This document shows, one piece after another, positions 33,100-42,158 of a stretch of DNA of 64,000 nucleotides. Made by a program: the position numbers and the translations under genes. The DNA comes from Marinomonas sp. TW1 (lineage in GTDB: Bacteria > Pseudomonadota > Gammaproteobacteria > Pseudomonadales > Marinomonadaceae), in contig NZ_JSEE01000005.1 in the NCBI RefSeq assembly GCF_001625355.1, positions 175,349 through 239,348 on the forward strand, read 5' to 3'. Under the pieces are notes generated by a model. That model saw only the letters and a list, made by a program, of their open reading frames with translations. It made no database searches and was not told the DNA's origin. The stretch's first letter is position 1, and each line of letters opens with the position of its first letter.

Positions 33100-35364
33100 A
33101 TGCGGATGACTAAATCAACTGACCATCAGATGCCGGAGCTGGATTTTGATACACCAGCATTAAAGCGTCATCGTAAAATTCGCGCCCTGAAAGACCGTAT
33201 GGCTGGAATGGGTATCGCAGTCGGAGGCAGCAGTGTCATTCTCGCTGTTCTTTTGATCTGCTTCTACTTACTTTATGAAGTTGCGCCTTTGTTCTCAAGC
33301 GCATCCATTGAACCAGAAGCAAACTATAGCTTGCCTGCGGCAGATCAAGGTGAAAGCTTATATTTGACCACAGAAGAGCAAGCTGAAGTTGGTATGCGCG
33401 TTGCCAGTAATGGCAGCATCGTGTTCTTTTCCGTTGCTGATGGCAGCGTCATAAAAACGGTCAAAAACCCTAGAGCTGAGAAAGTAACGGCTGTTGCGGT
33501 GGAATCTGATACCAGTCAATTGCTCGCCTTCGCTTACGAAGACGGTAAAGTCATCATTTCGAAACACGTTTATCGAATCACTTACCCTGATGGTAAACGT
33601 AAAATCACCCCTGCTGTTGAATACCCATATGGTAAAGATGCGATTGATGTCGCCGATTTTCCGATTCAACAGTTGTCTTTTAGAGACGGTGATGAAGGCT
33701 TTACTTTAGCGGCCATTGGTGAAAACCAGAGCGCGGTGACCAAGGTAACAAAAGACGTTAACTTCATTACAGAAGAAGTGGAATTGAGCGAACAGCGAGA
33801 GTCTCTTCCTTTCGTCGCGGATGTGACCAGCCTGCTGATCAGTGGTGATCAACGTTACCTTTATGTGGCAACTCACTCAGGTGAGCTGAGCGAATTTGAT
33901 CTTCGTGATTTCAGTGACATTCGTCTAAAAGACAACATTGCGTTATTGAGTGGTGATGCCAAATTGGTGTCGATGAGCTACTTACTTGGTCAATCATCTA
34001 TCATGGTGGCAGATTCTACGGGTCGCGTGAGTCAGTGGTTTAATGTTCGTAACAATGACACAAATGAAGAAAAGCTGACCTTTATCCGTGACATTAAGCA
34101 ACCTGTAGCGTTAGTAAATGTCGCCATGGAGCAACGTCGTAAAGGTTTTGCCACTCTAGATGATCGTGGGGTAGTCGCGATTTATAACGCCACTTCTACT
34201 CGTCAGGTAATCGACGAAAAGTTGAGTGATGCTACGGCGAAGCTGATCAGCTTTGCCCCTCGTGCCAATGGCTTATTATTAGAAGACAGTAAAGGTGTGC
34301 ACTTTTTCCATGTGGACAATGAACACCCTGAAGTGTCTTGGTCGTCAATCTGGGGCAAGGTTTGGTATGAGGGCTATCAAGAGCCAACGTATACTTGGCA
34401 GTCTTCGGCGGCAAACAACGACTTCGAACCTAAATACAGTCTGATGCCGTTGGCCTTTGGTACATTAAAGGCGGCATTTTATGCGATGTTGATGGCGGTG
34501 CCATTGGCCATTTGTGGCGCTATCTATACTGCGTACTTCATGGCACCAGCGCTGCGCCGTAAAATCAAGCCTGTTATTGAGTTAATGGAAGCACTTCCGA
34601 CGGTGATCTTGGGCTTCTTAGCGGGTTTGTTCTTCGCACCTTTCTTGGAAGAAAACCTCGCTGCCACTTTTAGTGTGTTGGTGGTCTTACCTTTGGGCAT
34701 TCTGTTGTTTGCTTACCTTTGGTCTCGCTTGCCACAAAACATTCGTTGGTTGGTACCAGAAGGTTGGCAGCCATTGCTGTTGATTCCTGTCATTGTCTTT
34801 CTTGCTTGGGGCTGTTTGGCAGTAAGTCCTGCGATTGAATTGAATTTCTTTGATGGCAATATTCGAGGTTGGATAACTAATGACCTTGGTATTACCTTTG
34901 ATCAACGTAATGCCTTGGTAGTGGGCTTCGCAATGGGCTTCGCCGTCATTCCGACCATCTTCTCTATTACCGAAGATGCCATCTTCAGTGTACCGAAAGC
35001 GTTAACCCAAGGGTCTTTAGCATTGGGTGCAACTTACTGGCAAACCATGGTTCGAGTGGTATTACCAACGGCTAGTCCGGGTATTTTCTCTGCTGTAATG
35101 ATCGGTATGGGCCGTGCTGTTGGTGAGACAATGATTGTACTCATGGCAACGGGTAATACCCCAATTATGGACATGAATATCTTTGAAGGTATGCGTACTT
35201 TGGCCGCCAACTTGGCTGTAGAGGTACCGGAATCTGAGGTGGGTAGCTCACACTATCGTATCTTGTTCTTGGCGGCGTTTGTGCTCTTTATCTTCACCTT
35301 TGTGGTGAACACAGTCGCTGAAACCGTGCGTCAGCACCTACGCAAAAAATACGGGTCGCTATAA
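33100..35364 (+). CDS. pstC: Phosphate ABC transporter permease PstC, long form
   Basis: 754 residues, far longer than the ~320-aa E. coli protein. One TM helix at about 35-60, an approximately 380-residue extracytoplasmic domain rich in short beta-strand repeats (propeller-like: YLYVATHSGELSEFDL, VADSTGRVSQWF), then the six-helix MetI-type permease (about 445-750) with EALPTVILGFLAGLF and the EAA loop [16 protein letters not shown]. Long PstCs of this kind occur in gammaproteobacteria such as Pseudomonas and Vibrio. Start uncertain: ATGs at 33100 and 33106 both lack a clear Shine-Dalgarno. The stop overlaps pstA by 1 nt (TAATG). Confidence 0.92.
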   Translation: MRMTKSTDHQMPELDFDTPALKRHRKIRALKDRMAGMGIAVGGSSVILAVLLICFYLLYEVAPLFSSASIEPEANYSLPAADQGESLYLTTEEQAEVGMRVASNGSIVFFSVADGSVIKTVKNPRAEKVTAVAVESDTSQLLAFAYEDGKVIISKHVYRITYPDGKRKITPAVEYPYGKDAIDVADFPIQQLSFRDGDEGFTLAAIGENQSAVTKVTKDVNFITEEVELSEQRESLPFVADVTSLLISGDQRYLYVATHSGELSEFDLRDFSDIRLKDNIALLSGDAKLVSMSYLLGQSSIMVADSTGRVSQWFNVRNNDTNEEKLTFIRDIKQPVALVNVAMEQRRKGFATLDDRGVVAIYNATSTRQVIDEKLSDATAKLISFAPRANGLLLEDSKGVHFFHVDNEHPEVSWSSIWGKVWYEGYQEPTYTWQSSAANNDFEPKYSLMPLAFGTLKAAFYAMLMAVPLAICGAIYTAYFMAPALRRKIKPVIELMEALPTVILGFLAGLFFAPFLEENLAATFSVLVVLPLGILLFAYLWSRLPQNIRWLVPEGWQPLLLIPVIVFLAWGCLAVSPAIELNFFDGNIRGWITNDLGITFDQRNALVVGFAMGFAVIPTIFSITEDAIFSVPKALTQGSLALGATYWQTMVRVVLPTASPGIFSAVMIGMGRAVGETMIVLMATGNTPIMDMNIFEGMRTLAANLAVEVPESEVGSSHYRILFLAAFVLFIFTFVVNTVAETVRQHLRKKYGSL

Positions 35365-37076
35365 TGAGTACTGATATGAAAATGAAGAAAAAGTCCGTAT
35401 CTGAATGGGTTAAATCCGGTGATCCTTGGGTTTGGCTGAATGCGGGTGCGGTGGCCATTTCCGTTATTATGGTTATTGGCTTGTTATTATTGATCGCGGT
35501 GCGTGGTCTTGGTCACTTTTGGCCAGCCGATGTGGTGGAAGCGCATTACGAGTTGCCGGGCAACCAAGCTTACAACATAGTCGCAGAACGTGTTGAAAGT
35601 GTTGAAGTACCTGCTGCTCAGTTGCGTGAGGCGGGCATTGATATTCCCGATCATCATAAACTTATGCAGCGTACCCTGATGAAAACAGGTAACCGTGACA
35701 TTTACGGTTCTGATTTTCGCTGGGTGATCGATGAGTACCTAACGGATGTGAAGCGTCCGGAAATGTTGTTTACGGCTGAGCGTCATGAATGGGGCAACTT
35801 GTATGGCTATTTGCAGTCAGTGAAACAAGATGGTCAAGTCGTGTCTGAAACCAATGATACGACACCAACGGAGTCTGCATTAGCCACTTGGGCAGCGTTT
35901 GAAAGCAGCATTGATCGCGCGACAGATATTTTCGATGAAATTCATGAAATCGAAAAAGGCGACATAGGTAAGATTAACTACGGTCTTGAGCGCATTCGTT
36001 TAGAACAGCGTCGTTTGGAACTGAATGGTGAGCTTACACCTGCTGCTGTGGCGGATCTGGCTGTCGAACGCAGTCAATATGACGAAGAATACAAGCTGCT
36101 GCAACAGAGCTTGATTGACCTGTACGCGAAAATCAATCGCGACACCTTTGTCGTCCAAGCAATGGACGGAACCGTTCATGAGCTTCCGGTTGCAAAAATC
36201 GTTCGAGCTTACCGTGCCAATGCCATGAACTTTGGTCAGAAGATGGCGTTTTACTTTGCTAAGTTAGGTGAGTTCCTATCGGCGGAGCCACGTGAAGCTA
36301 ATACGGAAGGTGGGGTTTTTCCTGCGATCTTCGGTACAGTAATGATGGTCTTGTTGATGACAGTATTGGTGACACCATTTGGTGTTGTCGCGGCGGTTTA
36401 CTTGCGTGAATATGCGAAACAAGGTGTATTAACACGTATTATTCGAATCGCGGTAAACAACTTAGCTGGTGTTCCATCGATTGTATATGGTGTGTTTGGT
36501 CTGGGCTTCTTTATCTACTTTCTAGGATCTGGTATTGACCAAGCCTTTTTCCCAGAAGCCTTGCCTTCGCCAACCTTTGGTACCGGTGGTTTGATGTGGG
36601 CATCCATCACTTTGGCCTTGCTGACTGTACCTGTGGTGATCGTGGCGACGGAAGAAGGTCTATCACGTATCCCTCGTAATGTGCGTGAAGGTAGCTTGGC
36701 TTTAGGTGCGACCAAAGCCGAAACCTTATGGCGAGTTATTTTGCCGATGGCCAGCCCAGCGATTATGACTGGGGTTATCTTGGCGGTGGCTCGTGCTGCG
36801 GGTGAAGTGGCACCATTGATGTTGGTGGGTGTGGTGAAATTAGCACCGTCATTGCCTTTAGATGGCAATTACCCATACATCCATTTAGATCAGAAATTTA
36901 TGCACCTTGGTTTCCACATTTATGATGTTGGTTTCCAAAGTCCGAATGTAGAAGCGGCACGTCCATTAGTGTACGCAACAGCCCTATTGTTGGTCGTGGT
37001 GATTGCACTGTTGAACTTAGCAGCAGTGACCATTCGTAACCACCTACGTGAAAAATACAAATCGCTGGAAATGTAA
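35364..37076 (+). CDS. pstA: Phosphate ABC transporter permease PstA, long form
   Basis: 570 residues, nearly twice the E. coli length. TM helix at about 24-48, an extracytoplasmic region of about 240 residues with a likely coiled coil ([15 protein letters not shown], then [15 protein letters not shown]), then the permease domain from about 315: [39 protein letters not shown] and EAA loop [16 protein letters not shown]. The matching long PstC suggests the two insertions interact outside the membrane. Translationally coupled to pstC. Confidence 0.92.
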   Translation: MSTDMKMKKKSVSEWVKSGDPWVWLNAGAVAISVIMVIGLLLLIAVRGLGHFWPADVVEAHYELPGNQAYNIVAERVESVEVPAAQLREAGIDIPDHHKLMQRTLMKTGNRDIYGSDFRWVIDEYLTDVKRPEMLFTAERHEWGNLYGYLQSVKQDGQVVSETNDTTPTESALATWAAFESSIDRATDIFDEIHEIEKGDIGKINYGLERIRLEQRRLELNGELTPAAVADLAVERSQYDEEYKLLQQSLIDLYAKINRDTFVVQAMDGTVHELPVAKIVRAYRANAMNFGQKMAFYFAKLGEFLSAEPREANTEGGVFPAIFGTVMMVLLMTVLVTPFGVVAAVYLREYAKQGVLTRIIRIAVNNLAGVPSIVYGVFGLGFFIYFLGSGIDQAFFPEALPSPTFGTGGLMWASITLALLTVPVVIVATEEGLSRIPRNVREGSLALGATKAETLWRVILPMASPAIMTGVILAVARAAGEVAPLMLVGVVKLAPSLPLDGNYPYIHLDQKFMHLGFHIYDVGFQSPNVEAARPLVYATALLLVVVIALLNLAAVTIRNHLREKYKSLEM

Positions 37077-37096
37077 GCGGCGGAGAAGAGATTATT

Positions 37097-37927
37097 ATGA
37101 GCGACGTAAAAACACACTCAATTGACATTTCAGCGATGCAACGCAGCCAACAGGCTTTGCGTATTGAAGATGAATCTGTTTGCCTTTCGGTGAATGATTT
37201 ACACCTTTTCTATGGTGAAAAGGAAGCCTTGAAAGGGATCGATATGATCATCCCTGAAAAGAAGGTGACCGCTTTTATCGGACCTTCAGGTTGTGGTAAA
37301 TCCACCTTGTTGCGTTGTTTCAACCGCATGAATGATCTAGTGGACAGCTGCCGTATTACGGGTGAGATTAATCTACACGATCAAAACATTTATGCGAAAG
37401 GCACGGACGTTGCGGAACTGCGCCGTCGTGTTGGTATGGTATTCCAAAAGCCAAACCCATTCCCTAAAAGTATTTATGAGAATGTGGCCTACGGCCTTCG
37501 TATCCAAGGCATCAATAAAAAGCGTATTTTGGATGAAACGGTCGAGTGGGCATTGCGCTCAGCGGCATTGTGGGACGAAGTAAAAGACCGTTTGCATGAA
37601 AGTGCATTGGGTATGTCTGGTGGTCAGCAGCAACGTTTGGTCATTGCCCGTACTGTTGCGGTGAAACCAGAAGTACTCTTGTTGGATGAGCCCGCGTCAG
37701 CGTTGGACCCTATTTCGACCTTGAAAATCGAAGAGTTAATACACGAATTGAAAAACGACTTCACCATCGCCATCGTAACCCACAACATGCAACAAGCGGC
37801 GCGTGTATCGGATTACACGGCATTTATGTATTTGGGTGATTTGATTGAGTTTGGTGATACTAATACGCTGTTTACTAACCCAGGTAAGCAACAAACGGAA
37901 GATTACATCACAGGACGCTACGGCTAG
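37097..37927 (+). CDS. pstB: Phosphate ABC transporter ATP-binding protein
   Basis: 276 residues with an N-terminal extension of about 25. Walker [10 protein letters not shown], the PstB-specific [18 protein letters not shown] signature [11 protein letters not shown], Walker [13 protein letters not shown] and H-loop [17 protein letters not shown] Shine-Dalgarno. Energises PstCA; it is also the expected cytoplasmic contact between transporter state and PhoU/PhoR. Confidence 0.96.
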   Translation: MSDVKTHSIDISAMQRSQQALRIEDESVCLSVNDLHLFYGEKEALKGIDMIIPEKKVTAFIGPSGCGKSTLLRCFNRMNDLVDSCRITGEINLHDQNIYAKGTDVAELRRRVGMVFQKPNPFPKSIYENVAYGLRIQGINKKRILDETVEWALRSAALWDEVKDRLHESALGMSGGQQQRLVIARTVAVKPEVLLLDEPASALDPISTLKIEELIHELKNDFTIAIVTHNMQQAARVSDYTAFMYLGDLIEFGDTNTLFTNPGKQQTEDYITGRYG

Positions 37928-37941
37928 GTGGAGGATTTATC

Positions 37942-38655
37942 ATGCAAGAATTAACAACAGATCATATTTCTCAGCAGTTTAATAATGAGCTTGAACAGCT
38001 TCGCCAGCACTTTTTAACCATGGGTGGTGTGGTAGAAAATCAGGTACAAGACGCGATTCAAGCGCTATTGGATGCCAATGGTTCGTTGGCGGAAGACGTT
38101 AAAGATAAAGATGCGACGGTGAATCAGTTAGACGGTTTGATTGATGAGGAGTGCACACGCATTCTGGCCAAGCGTCAACCAGCCGCATCGGACTTACGTA
38201 TGATCTTATCGATCAGTAAGGCCGTTAGCGAACTAGAGCGTATGGGTGACGAAGCGAAAAAAATTGCCAACTTGACCCTCAATTTGATCAATGAAGGTGA
38301 GTCGCCACGAGGTTATGTGGAGATTAATCGTATTGGTCAAATGGTGTCTCGAATGATTCACGATGCACTAGATGCGTATGCTCGTCTTGATATCGATACC
38401 GCCATTAAAGTGGCGAAACAAGACCGTGCGGTTGACCAAGAATACAATACAGCATTGCGTTCTTTGGTGACTTACATGATGGAAGATCCGCGCAGTATTT
38501 CACGTGTGATTAATGTGATTTGGGTGCTTCGTTCTCTTGAGCGTATTGGCGATCATGCCCGTCATACCTGTCAGCATTTGATTTTCATGGTGAAAGGGGT
38601 GGATGTTCGTCACGTGCATGTGAATGACTTAGCGGGTGAAGTCAAAGACGCATAA
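37942..38655 (+). CDS. phoU: Phosphate-signalling regulator PhoU
   Basis: 237 residues, two repeated three-helix bundles with the PhoU metal-site patterns near EECTRILAKRQPAASDLRMI and SLERIGDHARHTCQHLIF, plus ELERMGDEAKKIANL. Negative regulator of the Pho regulon via PstB and PhoR. 14 nt after pstB with a GGAGG Shine-Dalgarno; last gene of the operon. The cognate phoBR pair is encoded 11-13 kb downstream. Confidence 0.96.
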   Translation: MQELTTDHISQQFNNELEQLRQHFLTMGGVVENQVQDAIQALLDANGSLAEDVKDKDATVNQLDGLIDEECTRILAKRQPAASDLRMILSISKAVSELERMGDEAKKIANLTLNLINEGESPRGYVEINRIGQMVSRMIHDALDAYARLDIDTAIKVAKQDRAVDQEYNTALRSLVTYMMEDPRSISRVINVIWVLRSLERIGDHARHTCQHLIFMVKGVDVRHVHVNDLAGEVKDA

Positions 38656-38662
38656 GCCTTTC

Positions 38663-38696
38663 AAACTCTGGTCTTCTGTTATGGAGACCAGAGTTT
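38663..38696 (+). terminator. Hairpin after phoU
   Basis: Perfect 12-bp stem AAACTCTGGTCT/AGACCAGAGTTT with a 10-nt loop but no T-run; likely the operon 3' end. Confidence 0.5.
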
Positions 38697-38770
38697 ATCT
38701 CCTCTATAGCATTTAGCTCTGTCGCGTCATTTGCTACCATCGGTTTTTCTTTTTGATTGGTTAGGCGCAG

Positions 38771-39271
38771 ATGTTTACCCCAGATACTTCTTCCTCTGAA
38801 TCCTCAGAACATTATTATCAAAGTCTAAATGAGCAGTTAGCCGCTTTATTGGCAGGTGAGACCGACCTTATCTGCAATGCCGCTCAGTTTTCGGCGTTTA
38901 TCATGCAAACTCTCGATGATTTGAATTGGGCCGGCTTTTATTTTGCGCGTAATAATGAATTGGTGCTTGGCCCCTATGTAGGCAAAGTCGCTTGTACACG
39001 TATTCCTTTTGGCCGAGGTGTGTGTGGCAAAGCGGCGATGACGGCGACCACTCAATGCATTGCGAATGTGCATGAGTTTGAAGGTCACATTGCCTGTGAT
39101 GCGGCGTCAGCGTCTGAACTGGTTGTGCCGATCTTCGTCGGTGAGACTTTGTTGGGTGTGTTTGATATTGATAGCCCTAGTGTGGCGCGTTTTTCTGAGG
39201 TTGATCAGACTGGCATTCAAGTTTTACTGGCGACTTTCTTACAGGCCACCACCGTTCAGTGGTCCATTTAG
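38771..39271 (+). CDS. msrC: GAF-domain free-methionine-(R)-sulfoxide reductase
   Basis: 166 residues, a single GAF domain of the fRMsr (YebR/MsrC) family that reduces free Met-R-sulfoxide. Family pattern: LNWAGFYFARNNELVLGPY, then Cys residues in ACTRIPFGRGVCGKA and HIACDAASASELVVPIF, which include the catalytic and resolving cysteines. Full length for the family. Monocistronic, convergent with the Hpt operon. An 11-bp direct repeat follows it. Confidence 0.9.
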   Translation: MFTPDTSSSESSEHYYQSLNEQLAALLAGETDLICNAAQFSAFIMQTLDDLNWAGFYFARNNELVLGPYVGKVACTRIPFGRGVCGKAAMTATTQCIANVHEFEGHIACDAASASELVVPIFVGETLLGVFDIDSPSVARFSEVDQTGIQVLLATFLQATTVQWSI

Positions 39272-39287
39272 TTTTTAGCAAAGACAG

Positions 39288-39313
39288 CGGTTAGTGAAAT
39301 GACGGTTAGTGAA
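39288..39313. repeat. Short direct repeat
   Basis: CGGTTAGTGAA occurs twice (39288-39298 and 39303-39313) with a 4-bp spacer in the gap between msrC and the Hpt gene. No function apparent. Confidence 0.6.
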
Positions 39314-39327
39314 TGTTGTTGTCGATG

Positions 39328-39669
39328 CTATTTGAGCATAGAAAAGTAGCCGGAAAGCGCCATTAGAGTCTCTTTGTGAACATCTGACACACTCTTAATG
39401 GTTGTTTGGATCGGCGTTTCGTCTCCTTTTCCTGCGGACTTTTCAATGATCTCGCATTGTTGGGCAAATTGTTTGGCCGCCATATTTAGACTGGCCGATT
39501 TTAGGGAGTGACTGACCTGCTTTAATGTCTCGAAATCTCGCTCTTCCCATGCTCTCAGTAATTGCTCTAATTTAAGGGTACTGTCTTGAACGTATTCAAG
39601 ACGAATTTGATTAACGGTATTTTTTCCCAGTAATTCTGTCAGGGAGTCTAAATAGGCCTTGTCTATCAT
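39328..39669 (-). CDS. Histidine phosphotransfer (Hpt) protein
   Basis: 113 residues, an all-helical Hpt domain with the phospho-accepting H54 in SHSLKSASLNM and the surrounding family pattern. The start overlaps the upstream kinase stop by 4 nt (ATGA), so the two are coupled. Since the upstream hybrid kinase has lost its own phospho-sites, this protein carries the only intact phosphorylatable residue in the operon and may take phosphate from, or compete with, other relays. Cytosolic. Confidence 0.85.
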   Translation of the reverse strand: MIDKAYLDSLTELLGKNTVNQIRLEYVQDSTLKLEQLLRAWEERDFETLKQVSHSLKSASLNMAAKQFAQQCEIIEKSAGKGDETPIQTTIKSVSDVHKETLMALSGYFSMLK

Positions 39670-41474
39670 TTGCTATCCTTATGTTTTGGTTGATCTAAAA
39701 ATAAAGCCTCAATCAGTGGTAATAACTTCCGTTGAGTTATAGGGAAGGAGAGGGATTTAGAATCTAAATAGGTGTCTCTTAAGTCTGGTGAATGATAGCT
39801 CCATAGGGTAGTACCTGTTTTCACACAGTCTAATAGACGCTGCTCTAAATGATTGTCGAACCCCGGAAATTGTCCCAAGAGAATCAGGTCATATTGATCT
39901 AATGAACGGTGTCCATCATCTTCTTGGGCTAGGCTTACCTTAATATTAAAGCTGGTTAGCTGTAGCTCAATGACTTTGGCCAAGTTCATGTCTTGTTCAA
40001 GAATCAGTGCCGTTTTTTGTGGTTGAGTGATTGCCTGTCTATCCGCAGGAGGGTCTTGTTCCGCCGGCACATAAAATGGCAAATCGACCCAGAATTCACA
40101 ACCTTCATTCTCGACACAGGAAAAATGCATTTCGCCCTTCATTAAATAAATGAGCTGGTGGCATAAGGCCAAGTCTAAGCCGACGGTATTGACGCCCGGG
40201 CTGTCTTTTTGTTTTGGTAGATTGGGATTAACGCGCAGGCTTTGCTGCAGGTTATGAGGCATTCCTAAGCCAGTGTCTCGTATAGCCAATTGCATTACAC
40301 GCGTTTCATGGGTGCCATCTGGCAAAAGGACCGTTGGCGCGTCCAAGGCCGAAGGGCGCAACTGAATGCTAATACTGCCAGCGGGACAATGAGTAATCGC
40401 ATTTTGTAATAAGGCTAAGACAATTTCTTTGAAGCGCCCAAAATCCAAATGTACAGAGTTAGGTAAGGCTGGATCGATGTATAAAGCACAGGCTAAATTT
40501 TTGCGGGACATTTGCGCTTCTGTTAACTCAACAAAGGTTTCCATTTGTGTCTTTAAATCATCGGTTGACGATTGGAGACTGAGTTTTTGTGCCTCTAAGA
40601 GGGATAGGTCAGAAAGCATTTCGATGGTATGCAGTAATTGCTGCCCAGACTCTTCAATGTGTTTGGTTAAGGCTTCAGGAACACCGTGAGATGATTGCTT
40701 AAGCGTTTTTGCTGTCCCCAAGATTGCGTTGATAGGGGGGCGAACTTGTTGATTAATAAAACCCAATAAATCCGCTTTGTCACTGCGAGAGTTTTGCATG
40801 TCGGCTTTGAGTTTTTTGTTACGTTCGTGAGCAAACCTTAATTGAGAAAAACTCTTAGCGATGAAAAAACATAAGCAAAGTAAGCAGAGTAACAAAGCGA
40901 TGGATAACAGCTGAATATAATGAAGCTTAGCCTGTAGGATCTGGTGCTGATGATTGATAAAGGCATTACTGCCACTGTTCACCAAACCAACAAACTCATT
41001 CAATTGAGGGTCCAGTTTTTGTATGCGATCAATGAAGCTGGGTAAGTAGCTTAAGTCCCCTTCCTCTAGCTTGCTGATATGAAAGCTAAGCAGCTCCAGT
41101 TCGCCGTTCATGATGTTTAATAAGCGCGTTGTTCTACCGCCTTCAAACTCTCTAACCAAGGAGCCAACCTCTCCATCTCTTAGTAAGTCAATACGGCTCA
41201 TGAGCAAATCGTATTCGAAATAAGCTTGGCCATTGAGCGGTAGGTCTGGTGCTTTTAACAACACCAGATAATTAAGCAGGCGATAGGTCTGTACTTGTAA
41301 TTGTAGGGCATTCCAAAGGGCACTTTCGAATACTCGGCGGCTGTTTTGTTTGGCGCTGTCGCTGGTGTAAGTAATGATGCCGAACAGTGCGATGGTGATG
41401 ACGATGATTAGCACAATAAAACCATACATCATCCATTGTTTGAATCGCGATAACCAGTTATGTCCTTTTAACAT
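39666..41474 (-). CDS. Degenerate membrane hybrid sensor kinase (pseudokinase)
   Basis: 602 residues: TM at about 13-36, a periplasmic helical sensor (37-185), TM at 188-206, coiled segment, dimerisation helix, HATPase-like domain (about 340-467) and a receiver-like end (485-595). The H-box reads INQQVRPP, with Gln242 where the phospho-His belongs. The ATPase keeps N358 (LLQNAITH) and the DTGLG box (400-404), but the G2 box reads GLDLAL. In the receiver the acidic pair is E493-Q494, the phospho-Asp is Gly534 (LILLGQF) and the conserved Lys is Phe577. It should not autophosphorylate at the usual site. AAGGA Shine-Dalgarno; second gene after a pterin-binding-like secreted protein. Confidence 0.8.
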   Translation of the reverse strand: MLKGHNWLSRFKQWMMYGFIVLIIVITIALFGIITYTSDSAKQNSRRVFESALWNALQLQVQTYRLLNYLVLLKAPDLPLNGQAYFEYDLLMSRIDLLRDGEVGSLVREFEGGRTTRLLNIMNGELELLSFHISKLEEGDLSYLPSFIDRIQKLDPQLNEFVGLVNSGSNAFINHQHQILQAKLHYIQLLSIALLLCLLCLCFFIAKSFSQLRFAHERNKKLKADMQNSRSDKADLLGFINQQVRPPINAILGTAKTLKQSSHGVPEALTKHIEESGQQLLHTIEMLSDLSLLEAQKLSLQSSTDDLKTQMETFVELTEAQMSRKNLACALYIDPALPNSVHLDFGRFKEIVLALLQNAITHCPAGSISIQLRPSALDAPTVLLPDGTHETRVMQLAIRDTGLGMPHNLQQSLRVNPNLPKQKDSPGVNTVGLDLALCHQLIYLMKGEMHFSCVENEGCEFWVDLPFYVPAEQDPPADRQAITQPQKTALILEQDMNLAKVIELQLTSFNIKVSLAQEDDGHRSLDQYDLILLGQFPGFDNHLEQRLLDCVKTGTTLWSYHSPDLRDTYLDSKSLSFPITQRKLLPLIEALFLDQPKHKDSK

Positions 41475-41485
41475 TGGCCGCTTCC

Positions 41486-41995
41486 TTACTCAGCCAATGG
41501 GGCGATTTTGATGTGTCGGATTTGCCAAATGGAGCGGCCGTAATAGACCTCTGATTTTAAATCTAGATTTTGGTCAAATGGGTAAATGACCATGATGGGG
41601 CCAAGGTTACGCACACTCATTGGCACCCCGTCACGATGGGTGGCGAAGATTGCACCGTTAACTTGAAAGTCCTCAACAGGCACTTTGGTCATGTATTTAT
41701 TAAGGGCTGTAACCTCAAGCATGGTGCCTTTTGCTTTAAGTAACTGCAGCAAGTCAGCGGCTGAAAAGCCCTGATAAGAATGGACGCCTTTTGTCCAAGG
41801 GTTTTTCGTGGTGATAGAGTATTGTGGCAAGGCCGCTAACATGGGGAGATCGAAATTGGCGGCTTGCTTTGCGTTGGTGTTTTCGAAATCGCCCTCGACC
41901 GTTAGGATGACTTTTTGATTCGGTTGCTCTAGGGCGAAGATGGGGAAAGACGTTAGGCCAACGAAAATCAGAAGTGTGGAGATGACTGAGTTCAT
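41486..41995 (-). CDS. Secreted SUOX-fold (pterin-binding-like) protein
   Basis: 169 residues with a signal peptide ending near PIFA (residue 21). The mature domain reads like a small sulfite-oxidase/molybdopterin-fold module: ILTVEGDFENTN, FDLPMLAALPQYSITT, HSYQGFSAADLLQLL, APIFATHRDG-like stretch near residues 115-122 (actual GAIFATHRDG), then LGPIMVIYPF and the YGRSIWQIRHI ending. It contains no cysteine, so it cannot bind Mo as sulfite oxidase does. This fits the periplasmic pterin-binding type known from Agrobacterium PruR. It is 11 nt upstream of the degenerate kinase, suggesting it is the sensor for that protein. Ligand not demonstrated. Confidence 0.65.
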   Translation of the reverse strand: MNSVISTLLIFVGLTSFPIFALEQPNQKVILTVEGDFENTNAKQAANFDLPMLAALPQYSITTKNPWTKGVHSYQGFSAADLLQLLKAKGTMLEVTALNKYMTKVPVEDFQVNGAIFATHRDGVPMSVRNLGPIMVIYPFDQNLDLKSEVYYGRSIWQIRHIKIAPLAE

Positions 41996-42075
41996 ATTTG
42001 GCCTCTTACGAACAAATGAAAAGTGACATCAAATGAAAATTATTGACACAATGATCAACTTATCAAGAATGCCGT

Positions 42076-42158
42076 TTAAAAGCCAGTTCGAGTCACGTCT
42101 TTTAAGGATTGAGGAGCGTGGTTACCTTCCATGGTAACCAATTTTGAACGGCTTTTAA
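42076..42158 (-). other. Nested inverted repeats at the 3' end of oppF
   Basis: TTAAAAGCC (42076-42084) pairs with GGCTTTTAA (42150-42158, covering the oppF stop); inside is TGGTTACC-N6-GGTAACCA (42119-42140). No T-run; probably a 3'-end stabilising or terminating structure. Confidence 0.45.
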
